Positions 10,190 to 22,631 of a stretch of DNA of 64,000 bases are shown one piece after another (the first letter of the stretch is position 1; every line of letters starts with the position of its first letter). This stretch comes from Ailanthus altissimus. Its lineage: Eukaryota; Streptophyta; Magnoliopsida; Sapindales; Simaroubaceae. The stretch covers positions 8,239,001-8,303,000 of the forward strand of contig OX327699.1 of assembly GCA_946807835.1 (NCBI GenBank), read 5' to 3'. The notes under the pieces were generated by a model that was not told the origin of the DNA, searched no databases, and worked only from the letters and a program-made list of their open reading frames with translations. A program made the position numbers and the translations under genes.

Positions 10190-12227
10190 TTATTTGTTAG
10201 TAAAACCATTATGCTTAACACGCCGATCAAATTGCCATGGTCGACCTAATAACAAATGTTCAACTTGTATCGGAACTACATCACCTAAAACTTCATCTTC
10301 ATGTTTTCTAATGCAAAAAAAAACTAACACCTATTTAGTAACCCTCACCTCACCACTATCATTTAACCATTGCAATTTGTAAGGTCAGGGATATTTAATT
10401 CTTAGTAGCTCTATTTTCTCCACCATTGTAATGCTAACAATGTTAGTATAACTATCTCTAATAATAATCACACTACATACCTTGTTTTGCACATAGCATC
10501 TATTATGAAAGATGTTTTCTCGCACACTTCGTCATCTTCTTTGACCTGTATACTTAGAACTCTTCTCGCAACCAATAATTCTCCTTAGGTAGTATATTGC
10601 TCATCATCAATGTCCTCAAATAGTGGCATAGATTCAGTGTCTTCGTCACCGGATTCAATCTTACCATTATCTCGCAATATCATAACACTTTTGTTTGGAT
10701 ATTGGCTCACTATGTGACCTCTACTTTAGCATTTAAAACACTTAATATCACGATTTTGAGTGGTGTAAGAATAAGATTTACCTTGATTTCCATGGCTGGT
10801 CACTTCTTATTTTTGCTCGATTTTGACCTTGGTGGTGGCTTGCTTCTCCTTATTCTTCACAAAATTCAACCTCTATAATGAAACCTAGTTAGGGTTTTAT
10901 CGTGTACTGCTGCTCTTCCTTTTGTGTTGGTTCTTAATTTTGATAGCCATGTGCACTATATCTTCCAACTCTACATAATGTTGCAATTCCACCGAATTCG
11001 CAATTTTCTAATTCAAACTAACCAAAAACCTAGCCATAGTAGCCTCTTGGTCTTCTGTTATATTGACTCGGATCATAACGATTTCCATCTCTTTATAGTA
11101 ATCCTCCACACTTTGATTACCTTATGTAAGACTCTGTAATTTTTAGTATAAATCATAGTGGTAGTGACTTGGAACAAACCGTCTCCTCATCACGGTTTTC
11201 ATTTCCTCCTAAGTCTTTATCGAACGCTCTCTAATTCTCTTCCAGTTTAAAACTAGTTGATCCCACCAAACAATCGCACAATCAAAAAATTCAACGGCTG
11301 TAAGTTTTACGTTTTTAAGCTCGAAATAATTGTGACAATCAAATATTAATTCTATCTTATTGCCCCACTCAAGGTAAGCTTCTGGATCATTTTTGCCTTA
11401 AAATGATGGAATTTTCATCTTAATTCTACCCAAGTTATTATCTTCCCGATTTATAGCTTCTCTAAACTGTCCATCATATCTTCTATTATCAACAGTTTAA
11501 TCCTGGTCATCTTATTCATCAAAATCATCCCTATAACACTCTTCAGCTTCAACTCTTACTTCCTTAGGTTGAACTCTCCTTCTCCTACATACATTAAGAT
11601 TATTTTGTGATTATTTTATACGTGCAATCTCTACTCGATCTATCTGTTCATGAACCTATTCCATCTCCGCTTTCAATACTCTCATCGTCTCACCCATTCA
11701 ATCTTTCATGATAAACTTTGGATCAACCTATTTTGATGCATTTTTGGAAGTATTTTTATTCTTGTTGCCTAAAATGTTTGCTGCAAATCAAATTCAGAGA
11801 AACAAAACACAAAAAAAACAATCTCCCACACTCCCTCAGATGTTTCACTCAAAGAATGATATCACTCAACTTTTACTCGTGTTTCACACAAATTAGATTG
11901 GCTTTTACCCTCTTATATGCTTATCACTCTTACCTTTTTGCACTTGTAGTAATCTTCTATAAGTTCTTATCAAACTAATCAAACAAATATCACAATTTCT
12001 AGCAACAATTCACCAAGAACTCACTAAGAGAAATCAGGATTTTAAGGCTTAGAAAACAAGACTCTGTCACGGATTTAAGATTTTGTTTTTTGAGCAAGGA
12101 ATTCAGATTTGTGAAATCGAAAAGAAACAAAAAGATGTAAAATTGATATACGAATTATAAGAGTTGAATCACAATGTCACTTTTTTTTTCAAATAAAAAA
12201 TATAGGCAAACCTATAATTAGTGCTAA
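10190..12227 (-). pseudogene. Ty3/gypsy gag-protease remnant (second gypsy family)
   Basis: Minus-strand frames, heavily broken, give from 5' to 3': gag text (LTAVEFFDCAIVWWDQLVL near 11270; YHYDLY and SVEDYYKEMEIV near 11100-11190; ATMARFLVSLN and ANSVELQHYVELEDIVHMAI near 10940-11050), a decayed CCHC knuckle (RDIKCFKC at about 10740, then SRGHIVSQYPNK), and the end of a protease (DVVPIQVEHLLL then RPWQFD near 10230-10280). Gag packages RNA and protease matures it. The relic stops at about 10190, so reverse transcriptase onward is missing. It is related to, but clearly distinct from, the E1 family. Confidence 0.78.
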
Positions 12228-12239
12228 GCTCTGATACCA
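12228..12239 (-). promoter_or_regulatory. Primer binding site of the second gypsy family
   Basis: The minus strand reads TGGTATCAGAGC, the initiator-tRNA-Met-type primer site, two bases inside an LTR terminus (TGATACGATCC on the plus strand, from 12242). It fixes the 5' end of the gag-protease relic. Confidence 0.85.
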
Positions 12240-12241
12240 AT

Positions 12242-13090
12242 TGATACGATCCATGCCAAGAAACTAAGAAAGTTATGGATCAAGGACTCCAAGACTGTCT
12301 AGAAATATATTTATTTAAAATTGCGACTCGTTGCTTATATTGAAGCAAAAACCTTGGTATACTAAAGATGCCACAATCTATTATGTATGCATAGATTGAT
12401 AAGTCGAAGGAGAACCCCATAAAAATTGTTCCAATAAGTTTAAATAATTTCTAAAAGAACCAAAGAGAATTTTCTTAATTAAATTGTTGAACACTTTCCT
12501 CTCATCCCTCTTGTAATTCTAGTGAACACTTAAGATGGCAGCATTTATTACAATATTTAATGACAACTTAAAAACTACTAACTATCAACTATTACCAATA
12601 AGGCTTTATTTAAAACTAGCTTTCAAACTTTGCAATTACAATAATAATGTAGCTACAGACTTTAACTAACTACTAGCTACCACCAACAACTAAGTATTTA
12701 TTTTAATCATTACAACTACTATTATAAATGTTTATCGTAGGCTCCCAAAAGCTTCTAAACACTTGGGTTATTCACATGGGCTGTTGTATTATTGTTTCAT
12801 TCATTCTTCAACACTTAATAAGTCAAAATTGGGTAATCACCAATTTTGAAAACTTCACTCAATCCACCCACTTTATGATCTGAAAACTTTATTCTAGAAT
12901 ATTTCAAAGCTTGAATTATAGAAATTCAACCTTGTGGAGCACATGGAACATCTTCCTTGGGCCTTTATGAATTTACCTCAACCCAAATATTTTGAATCAG
13001 TCCATTGAGAGTTTTCTTGAACCTTTTAGCTCGAGCCCATATACCCGAACCAATTGGAACTTGAATAAGATCTGCATTTCTTTTGTTAAT
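12242..13090 (-). repeat. 5' LTR of the second gypsy relic, containing a polyprotein tail
   Basis: The inner terminus is clear (plus strand TGATACGATCC directly after the primer site). The outer terminus is not; I place it near 13090, where polyprotein-like sequence ends. Inside, on the minus strand, 13052-12965 encodes an ARAKRFKKTLNGLIQNIW-type tail ending in a stop, a motif seen at the C-terminus of gypsy polyproteins. By analogy with E1, I infer that this family also encodes its tail in the LTR. The alternative is a 3' LTR shared with another element. Confidence 0.55.
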
Positions 13091-15950
13091 CGTAACCTCA
13101 TAAATAAGTCTAATGTAGCATCTTTTATGCTTCTCCTCTAATGACGTTTTGGAAGACGATCTTGCTTTTTATGAAATACCACTTTGCAATCCATCTGAGC
13201 TTATGTGCATCTGTGGTATTTGGGTGTAGTGTACATTTTAGAAGTTATTCTATGTTGGGTACTTGACAATCTTCCTCGATTGTGATTATGAACACTTCTT
13301 ATTTATAAGTTACAGCCTAACACTTCAGGCAGGTAGCCTATATAGCACGCACTTGATTCTTCATTTTTGGCTAGTAATAACCAGCTTTTTGCATCTTCTT
13401 ATATAGAATAGTTTTATGCACTATGCCACAAATAATTGATATATATTGTATAGCAACTTTTGCCATTCTAGCTCATGATATAATGCAGGAGTATTCCTCA
13501 AACGAATCTCTTGTAAATATTGCCCACGACTAATGCGAGTCCTTGCGGATTTTAAGACATGGGCTATTGCCTAGATTTTATAGGGATGGATTGATGGGTT
13601 CTCGCCAGTCATTTGTTATTGCCTAACCCATGTCTAACTATCTAGCAAGTGAAAGGACAGTTTGTTTGTACTTTTTGATTATAATGCTCATTAATTCACC
13701 AGTTAGGTCCACCTTAGTCCCCATAGTGGCTAAGATATTTGCATGTTTATTCTTAGAGTGTACAACGTGCTTTATAGTCATTTATTCAAATACGGGCAGT
13801 AGCTTTTGAACCATAGTTATATATGGCAACAAAGCTAGTTCATATATAGCAAACTCACCATTGATATGCTAAATTATCAAGTTTGAGTTTCTAATTAGCT
13901 TAACGTTTTTCTTTGTCTATTCTTGTGGCAGTAAGGATGCCCATGATACTTCATACTATATCATATTGTTAGCAGATCATCCATGTAGTCCTCTACTTCT
14001 AAGCTCACATACCATGGAACACAGTTGTCATAGCTCTTTGATAGGTTTTCCCCTCATTCTTGAGTTTGAATGACATGACAATGTAATTAAAATTGCCTAT
14101 AGGGGTATAAAATACAGTCTTTCAGCATCTCTTGAGCCATTTTGATCTAATTGTAGTCACTAAAACCATCCATGAATATAACATTCCATATCTCGAGGAA
14201 GATCAACAAGAAAGTCTATGTTTAAGAAAGGAAACTAATCTTTGGTACATGCCTTGTTGAGATCTCATAAATCTACATAGATGGGGATCTAGTGGTTCTT
14301 ATTTTTCACTTGTACTATGTTGGCTAGCTAAGTGGGGTATTTAATGGGTTTCATAAAGCTAGTAGCTAATGATCTTCTCAACTTCTTCTTGTTCTTTTGT
14401 TCTAAGTCTAGTTGAAAATTATGTTGAGGCTATTTGAATAATGGCTTGACCCAAGTTCATACGTCAAAAGCCTGGCAAACCATCTTGGGTCCAGTCTTCG
14501 CATGTCACAATAGTCCTAAGCAAAGACGTAGTTGTATTTCCTTAATAAATTAATCATTTTTTCTTTAGTTGAGAGTTTATTGCTTATTAGTATAGGCTTT
14601 GGCACCTTATAACTAATGCTCAAGTTAATTTCCTCTAATCCTTCTATCACAGCTAAAATGCTATCTTATATGCATTAGAAGTACAAGGGATTTTGTCTTC
14701 TAAGGTCGTAGGCAAATGTTTGCAAAAGTTCTCTTCTATATCATGGTTGAGACCCTTATTTTTGGGCAAGTTGAGCCAAAAAATTGTTATAAGCAATAGA
14801 TTACATGCCCACTAAGCAAATGCTTCTAGCAATAAGGGTATTTTAATTTTGCTACTTCAAAAGTGCTCGGCCTTTGTTTTAATATGCCATTTCAAAGAAC
14901 TCCTTTTTCCTCTATTTGTTTATGGCTTCTCGGAGGTCTAAAATTTAAGGTATGTCGTACTCACTAGTCCTTATAATGGAATTTCCACCAGCCTAGACAG
15001 TATATTACTTGGGCCAATGCCAAATATATCGTAGGTCTGGGCATCTATAAGATGGCCTTCTTTTTTATGTAAAGGAGTGAGATTGACAGTGACTCTAGTT
15101 GTCTTCCTTCGAATTATACCCTTAATGCACTAGTGGTACGTTGATGCTACTAGTATTTATGTGTTTAGCCATGGTCGATCAAGCAGTACATAGTATACAA
15201 CCTTAATATTTATTACCTGAAACAAAGTATGAGCATGCACTGACCTTACTTTTAAATATAGGTTTATAATTCCTTCAAAATATTTACCTACATTGCCAAA
15301 GCCAAACATGCAAACCTCTCTCCCTATAATACTTCTAGTATAGATTTTAACTACTTAAAAGTATGGGTACAAGGATGATGTTGTTGATACCTAGTGTAAA
15401 TTAGAGCCCTTCTAATTATCACACCATTGATCTTGAACTCTATATATAGCGGGTGCTTGTTGTTTGGATATTGTGCTTCCATGTCTTTAGATGTGAAGAC
15501 TATGGCATTGGTGCTTTCCAAATAAGCCAAGTTAATTTAAGCATAAAGAGAATAGTATTATGGTCCATGTTACGCAGAGAAGTTAAGAAGTATTTTTGTG
15601 GCGGCTTCATATACCTCGGGTGCATACCTCAGCTGATTAAATTGGGATTTAAACTTTGGATTTTACTATAGGACCTTTACTAAAGGATTCTGTAACTTCT
15701 TTTTTGGCTTCTCAAGTTCTTCTTCTTAGATGATCACGATTACTTCTTTTGTAATCTTCCCCTTTGCAAGTTGGACATCTCTAATGTATTCGAGTAGATT
15801 GACTGCAAATATCCTTTCCTCTACATGTTGTGGGAGTGGATTATGGTATATGGCATATGGTTTGTCAGGTGTTCCATGGTTCCATGAATCATTTTAACAT
15901 GTATCAGTCTCTAAACTGCCTACAATGTATGGTAATATGGTTGAATATTT
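13090..15950 (-). pseudogene. Tat-like Ty3/gypsy pol remnant
   Basis: Very decayed minus-strand pol in the right order. The protease end is near 15130-15290 (VHAHTLFQVINIKVVYYVLL then DRPWL). Reverse transcriptase is at about 14000-14450 (a DLNKAC-like segment at 14246-14275, an FMDGF-like segment at 14165, and an AMTTVFHG-like segment near 14030 on reading across frames). The RNase H tail is at 13680-13900 (FAIYELALLPYITMVQKLL, then HSKNKHANILATMGTKVDL). An integrase zinc-domain fragment lies at 13365-13400 (KKAGYYWPKMK). The RT wording is typical of Tat/Athila elements. Stops and frameshifts are too many to be functional. The 15300-15950 part is presumed upstream sequence and shows no clear domain. 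Confidence 0.62.
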
Positions 15951-16892
15951 GATGTAAACAATAGAGATTTGGGATCCTCTTCTTCTTTTGAATCAAACTT
16001 CTTCTTAGTAGGTGAAGCTATAAAACCCATCTAGTGTCCATTGGTCAAGGAGTGTTCAATTCTTCACTAAAAAAATAGGTTATCCTTTAGCAGTTTCTTT
16101 CATTAGCTAATTGTCATACAACATTGTTTGATATTTGATAGAGCTTAATTTTGTCTAATAATTCAATCTTCCAAACTTAACATCTATTTGTTTAAATTGA
16201 AAGTATTTAGTTTTTTTTAAATGTTTTATTGTTATATTGTAGGTTTGGAGTTAATGGAGTAAATAGGGATCAAAATTTAATGATGACAAAGCAAAAATAT
16301 CAAAATTGCTACAGTAATTGCTATAGAAATGGTTAACAATGATTTTGTTATAGTATCTGCATCACAACGCTCAAATCTAGCATTGCAATGACCAAGGCAG
16401 CAACGTTTAGCCAGAAAATGTTGGAGTTGGATTTTCAAGTCTTAGTGTCGCAACACCTATATCTAATGTCTCAACACTCACACGATAAAAAAGGAAAATT
16501 TTTTATTCTCCTAATATGACTTGAACTCCAAGCCACATGCCTCAAGGGTTACAAAATTTTATGAAAAAACCATTTTCTTATAGCCAATAGGGAGAACAAT
16601 AGAGAGAAGTCAAGAGCAAACATAAAAACCTTTCAAGGGAGATCAAAGTAAATAATTGAAGATTGACGGAGCGAAGATTTTACAACAAGCAAGAGAGAGA
16701 AAGAAGCAATTCAAGGCATCATCTTGTTTTATTTCTTTTCTTTTCTATTATTTTATGTCTTTGTTTAATATGTCTTTAAATTATTTCTTTGGAACTCTTA
16801 GATTCATTATAGGCTAAACTTTTTTAATAAAAGGTTAGACTTTCAAACTCAATATGTAGTTGAATTTTATTATTTAACTTATTTATGAACTC
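15951..16892 (+). repeat. Unassigned, LTR-like stretch
   Basis: No coding sequence is seen. It has CTACAGTAA-type repeats at 16315-16330 and a late A/T-rich tail (16700-16880) resembling the R-U5 part of large Athila/Tat LTRs. It is cut at 16892 by the next element. The assignment is weak inference. Confidence 0.3.
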
Positions 16893-17895
16893 TGACAGGA
16901 CCCGACCCGAGACCCTCTATAGTAGATCCCAGTGGCCCTATCGGGTACCCCGACAAAAGTTTCTTAGAATATAACTGGGTAAGATGAAAAATTCCACGAG
17001 GCGAACCCCTTTTTAATTCTTACTATTACTATGAAAATCTTTTAATATACATGAAAACGGCATCTTACTTTTTAAAAGAAAAACGGGCAGAGTTTCCCCT
17101 GTTTTTTGAAAAATTCATATAAAACCTGTAAAGAAATTTCACTTCTATTTCAAACACTTCTCAATACTACCAATTCGAACCTCCGATCATTTCCAAATCA
17201 AAACCAACACAACTCAATGGTTTCATTTAAATCACAAAATAAGCATACTCATAAAAAGCAAAAACAATCATCATAATATCGAAATCTCTTCTTGTTGGTT
17301 CAAAATATACATACAAATATACATGCCAATAACTACTATACAAAAAGTAAATGGTGCTATTTAGCACAATTACATATACAAAAATGATCTTTAGATTTGG
17401 CCCACTACTCGACAAAAGGAGAATTAGCAGCTTGCATACTGAGACCTGCACCTGGGAAGGGGGTTTAGAAAACATAAAATACAAAACGAGTGAGCTAAAG
17501 GAGCTCAGTGAGTGCAATTCAAATTTTAAATAAAATAACATTATGCATAGATAGCAAATTCTAAAGTTCATGCATAAATCATGATTCTAAAACTGATGTA
17601 AAGCTGTAAAATGGTTTCTAATATAATATACTGATGAAATCTTGCCGAGCGGATTTTATCTACGTCTTTGAAAAACAATATCCAAAATCTGTATAATACA
17701 ATAACTACCGTCTGTATATAAATGCATAAATGCTATCGGTAAATTTAAAACTAGTAAAGTCCTCGCTCGGTCATTTTCTTTCTAAACTGTACCAATGGTA
17801 ACCCTAAAGCTCTATACTCACGTAGCGACTCAACTAGCACCGCACACATGAGTAAGCCACAGGGCACCTCAACTAGCAGCACCCACAGTGACATC
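16893..17895 (-). repeat. Partial 3' LTR of an internally deleted gypsy element
   Basis: About 1.0 kb starting TGACAGGACCC on the plus strand and matching 18791-19805 throughout, with many substitutions and small indels. On the minus strand it is the 3' portion of an LTR. Its own 5' portion is missing, the break falling at about 17895 where gag sequence begins. Confidence 0.7.
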
Positions 17896-18771
17896 TCATT
17901 TTTTGGCCCGACTGTTTCGGTTTAGGGATGGCTGTCATACTTCTTTCAACTCAAGTTGTAGCTTCCACCAATGCTCCACACTGAGTGTGAGCTGCCGATA
18001 CCACGTAAGCCCTGATCCGAGGGTTGAGGCTCACTATAAACCGATTAGCCTTCTATTCTTCTTTATCAACTATAAAGGGAAAAACACGGAGGAGCTCTGA
18101 AAACTTATTTTCATACTCTACTACGGAGAGAAAACCCTGTTCTAGCTTGAAAACTCTTCTATCTTCGCATCTTTATAACTTTTGAGGTAGAACTTATTTA
18201 GAAATTCCTTTTTGAAAAGTGCCCAAGACACCCCATCGACATTTCTCCTTTGTAAGGCCTTCCCCTAATCTTTCGCCCTTTCCTTTAATAAAAAAGTTGA
18301 GTATGAAACTATTTATTCTTCAGTACATCCCATAATCTAAAAAATTTCTTCATTGTTCTCTAACCATGATAAAGCTCTCTCAAAGTCTCCTGTACCATCA
18401 TACGACTTAGCACCCAATTTCTTAGCATACTCAATAGACACTTCTATCTCTCTCGGCTGTTGGATTGCTGCTGCTAGTATCTGGGCCATATGAGCTACAT
18501 TTAGGTTCCCACCCTCTAGCTCGACAGGCCGATATGACTCAAGAAGGGTCTGAGGCGTGGGAACATTTATCGACTCATTCCATGCTCCTCTTTATATGCA
18601 AGAGCCTTCGCAGCTGCTCTCCTAGTACATAGGGTCCAACGACGATGCATATTTTATGTGAATTTAGTAATGCAAATGATTATCAAATGCATAGAATTCA
18701 ATTTAATAAACTTAGAAGAATATGCATGCAATTTCGAGAATCTCATTCTAAAAATAACTTTTTAACTAAAA
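17896..18771 (-). pseudogene. Gypsy gag remnant (internally deleted element)
   Basis: Minus-strand frames give recognisable gypsy gag. VELEGGNLNVAHMAQILAAA is near 18450-18520. Further on come LGAKSYDGTGDFERALSWLE (18350-18420), an STFLLKERAKD segment, and RNVDGVSWALFKKEFLNKFY (about 18190-18250). KANRFIVSLNPRIRAYVVSA with a PKPKQSGQK tail lies at 17900-18040. Stops interrupt it. The frame runs directly into LTR sequence at about 17895, so everything from the gag C-terminus to the start of the 3' LTR (protease, RT, integrase) has been deleted. Confidence 0.72.
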
Positions 18772-18787
18772 CCTGGCTCATATACCA
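18772..18787 (-). promoter_or_regulatory. Primer binding site of the deleted gypsy element
   Basis: The minus strand reads TGGTATATGAGCCAGG, a two-base variant of the TGGTATCAGAGCCAGG primer site common in plant gypsy elements. It lies three bases inside the LTR end at 18791. Confidence 0.8.
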
Positions 18788-18790
18788 CTT

Positions 18791-21438
18791 TGACAGGACT
18801 CGCCACAAAGACCTACTACTGGAGACCCCAGCGGCCCTGCTCGGTACCCAAACGGAAGTTTCTCAGAATCTAAGTGTGAAATTTGAAAAATTCCACAAGG
18901 TGAACCCCTTTTTAATTATTGCTATTACTGAGAAAATCTTGGAATATACGTGAAAATAACTTATTAAATTTATAAAAAAAAAACGGACAGAGTTTTCTCT
19001 ATTTTTTTGAAAATCTCATACAACAGCTGCAAGGAAAATATTACTTCTATGTCAACCAGGTTTTCAATACTTTCAAATAGGACCTCCGATCCTTCTCAAA
19101 ACCAAATTCAAACACAACTCAACAAATTCAATTTGATCACAAACTGGTATACTAATAAAAAGTGAAACGATAATCATCATATCGAAACCTCTTCTTGTTT
19201 GTCCAAAATATATTTACAAAATACACAAGTCAATAACTACTATGCAGAAAGCAAAAAGAGTGCTACTTAGCACATTTACATTTACAAAATGATCGTCCGA
19301 TTAGGCCATTAATCAGTCGTAGGAGAATCAGTAACTTGCGCATCGAGGCCTACATTTGGAAGGGGTCAGAAAATATAAAACACAAAACGAGGGAGCTAAA
19401 GGAGTTCAATGAGTGTATTGAAGATTTCAAATAAAATAAAATTCTGCATAAATATTAAATTCTAAAAGACATGCATAAATCATGCTTCTAAAACTTTTAT
19501 AAAGTTGTAAAATGGTTTTTAGCATCATATACTAATGAAATCTTGCCGAGTGAATTTTATTTACATCTTCAAAAAATAATATCCAAAATCTATAAGACAT
19601 AATAACTAGCATGTACATATATAAATGCTTAATATGTGTTTGGTAGCTCGAAAACTATTATAGCCCTCGCTGAGCCATTTTCTTTCTAAACTGTACCAAT
19701 AGTAACCCTAAAGCTCTATACTCACACAGTGACTCAACTAGCACCGCACAACGTTAGTAAGTCACAAGACATCTCAACTAGCAACACTCACTAAGACATC
19801 TCACTGGCTATGCAGCAAAATCCTACATTGCCTACATATAGCAAGACAATACCCCGTACACATAGAGCGACTCACATAACTCAACAACCCAACTTCCCAA
19901 AGTTAGTGACACATCCCCCAATAGCTACCCATGTGTACGGGATATACCGGTCGAGTCGTAAACCATCACCACCACTATAATCTAAGGGTACCAATGGCTT
20001 TTGAAACTAAATGTACTAGTTTTAAAATTGTTTCTTAAACCGAACATGTAAATACATATCTATGGATATATATCAAAATCGTAAATCATGTTTATGTGTT
20101 ATAAGCACATAAAACATACAATTTCAATATGCGGAAACATATTAAATAAAAGATAAACAATGACAAATTTTCACTCACAACTGCTTCGAGCTAAATGTTG
20201 ATCCGGACTTCTACTTCCGTTACCGGTCTCGATTTTTTTCACCTACTCGCCATAAATGACATTTAGAACCTTTACAAACGCTAAAATTTCATTTAATTAA
20301 TAAGCGCCCTAATCGGCTTACAAAGTTCGGATGGATACTACTTTTTGATTTTCATTTACGAAGTCATTAAATCTTATCTAATTCACCATCCGACGCCCTG
20401 AAAATTGCTTAACACCTTATAAATTTGGTTGGGCATAATTTCCCTTCACCTTACCAAAAAGGACAATTATGTCCTATTTTCATCATTTTTTATTTTCCAT
20501 CAACCATATAAATTCTATTGACACAAGAAAGTATTCATACACAACAATTTAACCAAAATACAACTCAAGCCCTAAAATCCCCCATGTGGCCAAATTTACA
20601 TCCTCCACCCAACATATTTCTTTTCATCAATTTCTTACTCCAATGGAATCAAAATTAAGCCAATTTCATTCTAATACCCTAATAACATTCAATTGAAGTT
20701 TCTAGATCAAATTCACACCAAACTCTAATTCTCACCTTACTAATTCCTTTACTTTGATGAGTTCTTTAAACTCCACACTTGAATTCAACTCACCCTACAT
20801 CAATAATTCCTACAAAAATATCAATTGAAGCAATCTTAAAAATTCACACATCATCATTACAAAACAATGCTTTTCTTACCTCTTTTCCATGGATTTTCAC
20901 TAATGGTAGTTTTAATTGATCTTAGGAACTTGTGTTTGGCTTTATTTTGGCTTGATCAAGCATGAAAACTTATTAGAAAACCTTGGGTTTTACTGTAGTA
21001 ACACCCTTCTTCACTTAGCCGAATGTTTGCTCCTTTTTTGCTCTAATAGGTTTTGCTTTCATCTCTCCAAAATTCTACCCACTTCCCCCTTTATATAGTG
21101 CTCTCTCAATTGTCCAATTTTTTCCTTAACTTACTCTAAATTTCTAATTTTCCATTGGTTAGAAAGTAAGTATTTAATTGGTTCCCTTGTAACAATTTTG
21201 TTAGAATAATCAATGGTGCTAACTAGACCCCCGACTTGGCCATGAAATTACCTTTAATTATTCCATTCTCTAACATATGGATTGTGTTTCTCAACAAACG
21301 CTTGCTCCATGCATAACCTTTAAATAGAAATTCATGTAGTAAATTAAAATTTCCTTCTTCCAATCCAATAGAGAAATTTTTTTAAAATATTCTATGGTCA
21401 TCTGATGCTCCAACCAAGTACGAAATTATCAAATTAGA
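18791..21438 (-). repeat. 5' LTR of the deleted gypsy element (long)
   Basis: It begins TGACAGGACTC next to the primer site. The first ~1 kb (to 19805) is shared with the partial 3' LTR, and the rest continues without coding sequence. A TATA box at 21087-21098 places U3 beyond about 21100. The outer end is not seen: CRM-like sequence starts at about 21439. If one LTR, it exceeds 2.6 kb. The 16893/18791 copies are clearly diverged, indicating an old element. Confidence 0.55.
21087..21098 (-). promoter_or_regulatory. LTR TATA box of the deleted gypsy element
   Basis: The minus strand reads CTATATAAAGGGGGAAG, a strong plant TATA box within the long LTR, consistent with a pol II promoter reading toward the primer site at 18787. 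Confidence 0.6.
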
Positions 21439-21569
21439 AATGCTTACAAAGTTGATCTTTCTGGTGATTACAATGTTTCAGCCACTTTTAATGTAAAGGA
21501 CTTATCTCCTTATTTGAAAGATTTAGAAGATTCTGATTTGAGGGCAAATCATTCTCTGCCCGGGGGTGA
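21439..21569 (+). pseudogene. CRM-like integrase C-terminus fragment
   Basis: Plus-strand sequence from AATGCTTACAAAG encodes NAYKVDL, then [10 protein letters not shown] and [16 protein letters not shown], the integrase tail of the E1 family. It runs through the polypurine tract into the LTR at 21570. The rest of that element is missing on the left. It therefore belongs to the end of one element, while the LTR after it also serves as the start of E2a. Confidence 0.85.
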
Positions 21570-22275
21570 TGATGTGCATCATGAAGGTTCTAAATCAACT
21601 CAAGAAGGTGAGTTAAGCGTAAAGGATATTTCAGATGGTCCAATAACAAGGGCTAAGGCTAAACAGCTTCAAAGGGCCATAAGTAGTCAAATTGGAGCTA
21701 TTGAAGCTTCTATGGGATTAGAAGCTTGCGATCTGAATTGAAACAAGCTAAATGTGTTTATTTGTCTTCAATTAGAGATTGAGACATGATTTAGAGACGT
21801 TTGGTGACGTTGTACTTAAAGAAGCAGCTAAGGGCTTTCTTTCCATGCTATTGGGCTTTATTTACTTCTTATGTTACTATTTTATGTATTTGGGCCATTT
21901 TGAATTTGTTTAGTTTTGTTTTAAAATTGTTAAGTCATATTGGGCTTATTTTGGGCTTTTTAAGTTTATTAGGTAACATTAGGGTTTTTCCTTATTTTGT
22001 AAGCCTATATAAGGCATGTTAAAGTCTTATAGAGGCAGTTGCCTCATTTTGGAATTGGATGCACGAAAATAGAACTTTTCTCTCTCAAAATTATCTTCTC
22101 AAGTTTTTCAACTCTTGAAGTTAGTTGCTGACTTATCACTCATTGATCACCAAGAGTGTGGCGTCAAAACCCTAAATTGATTCTTGTGGCATCCATACGA
22201 CTTATCAAGGTATCTATTTAGTTCTATCCTCCATCAACTTTACCATTTAATTTTGTTATAAATCAAGGCACATCA
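21570..22275 (+). repeat. E2a 5' LTR, shared with the upstream integrase tail
   Basis: 706 bp from TGATGTGC to GCACATCA. On its left is an integrase tail plus polypurine tract (as for a 3' LTR); on its right is a primer site (as for a 5' LTR). A TATA box CTATATAAG is at 22005-22013. The beginning encodes the polyprotein tail, stopping early (DLN then TGA at 21739). Confidence 0.92.
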
Positions 22276-22277
22276 TC

Positions 22278-22289
22278 TGGTATCAGAGC
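22278..22289 (+). promoter_or_regulatory. E2a primer binding site
   Basis: TGGTATCAGAGC two bases after the LTR end, identical to the E1 site. Confidence 0.9.
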
Positions 22290-22631
22290 ATAGGATTTCA
22301 GTGTGCAAACTGAAGTTTCAGCTATTGAAGGTGTCTTGCTATTTTTTGTGTTATATAATTTCGTGGGGTTATTATCAGGTTGGGTCTCTAATATTTGAGG
22401 TTAGTAGTTGAATTACAACTCTGAAGCATTAAAATTAATTCTTAGTAGTTTGTGAACTGGAGATGAGTTGGCTGAATTAAATTGTTCCTGAACCTGGAAA
22501 TTTTGAATTTGAGTAAATTGTTGCTATCTGATTTTATTTACTGAATTGGTGAAAAATTTAGTTTGAGAAGAGTGTTTTAGCTACTGGTTGTGTTGTTCAT
22601 TGTTCATACTTGTTTGGGGTTTTTGTTAATA

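Noticed and set aside
17227..17571. 114-codon minus-strand frame as a membrane protein
   Set aside because: It lies wholly in diverged LTR sequence (16893-17895), and the frame is not kept in the matching copy at 19140-19480. Hydrophobicity comes from T-rich codons.
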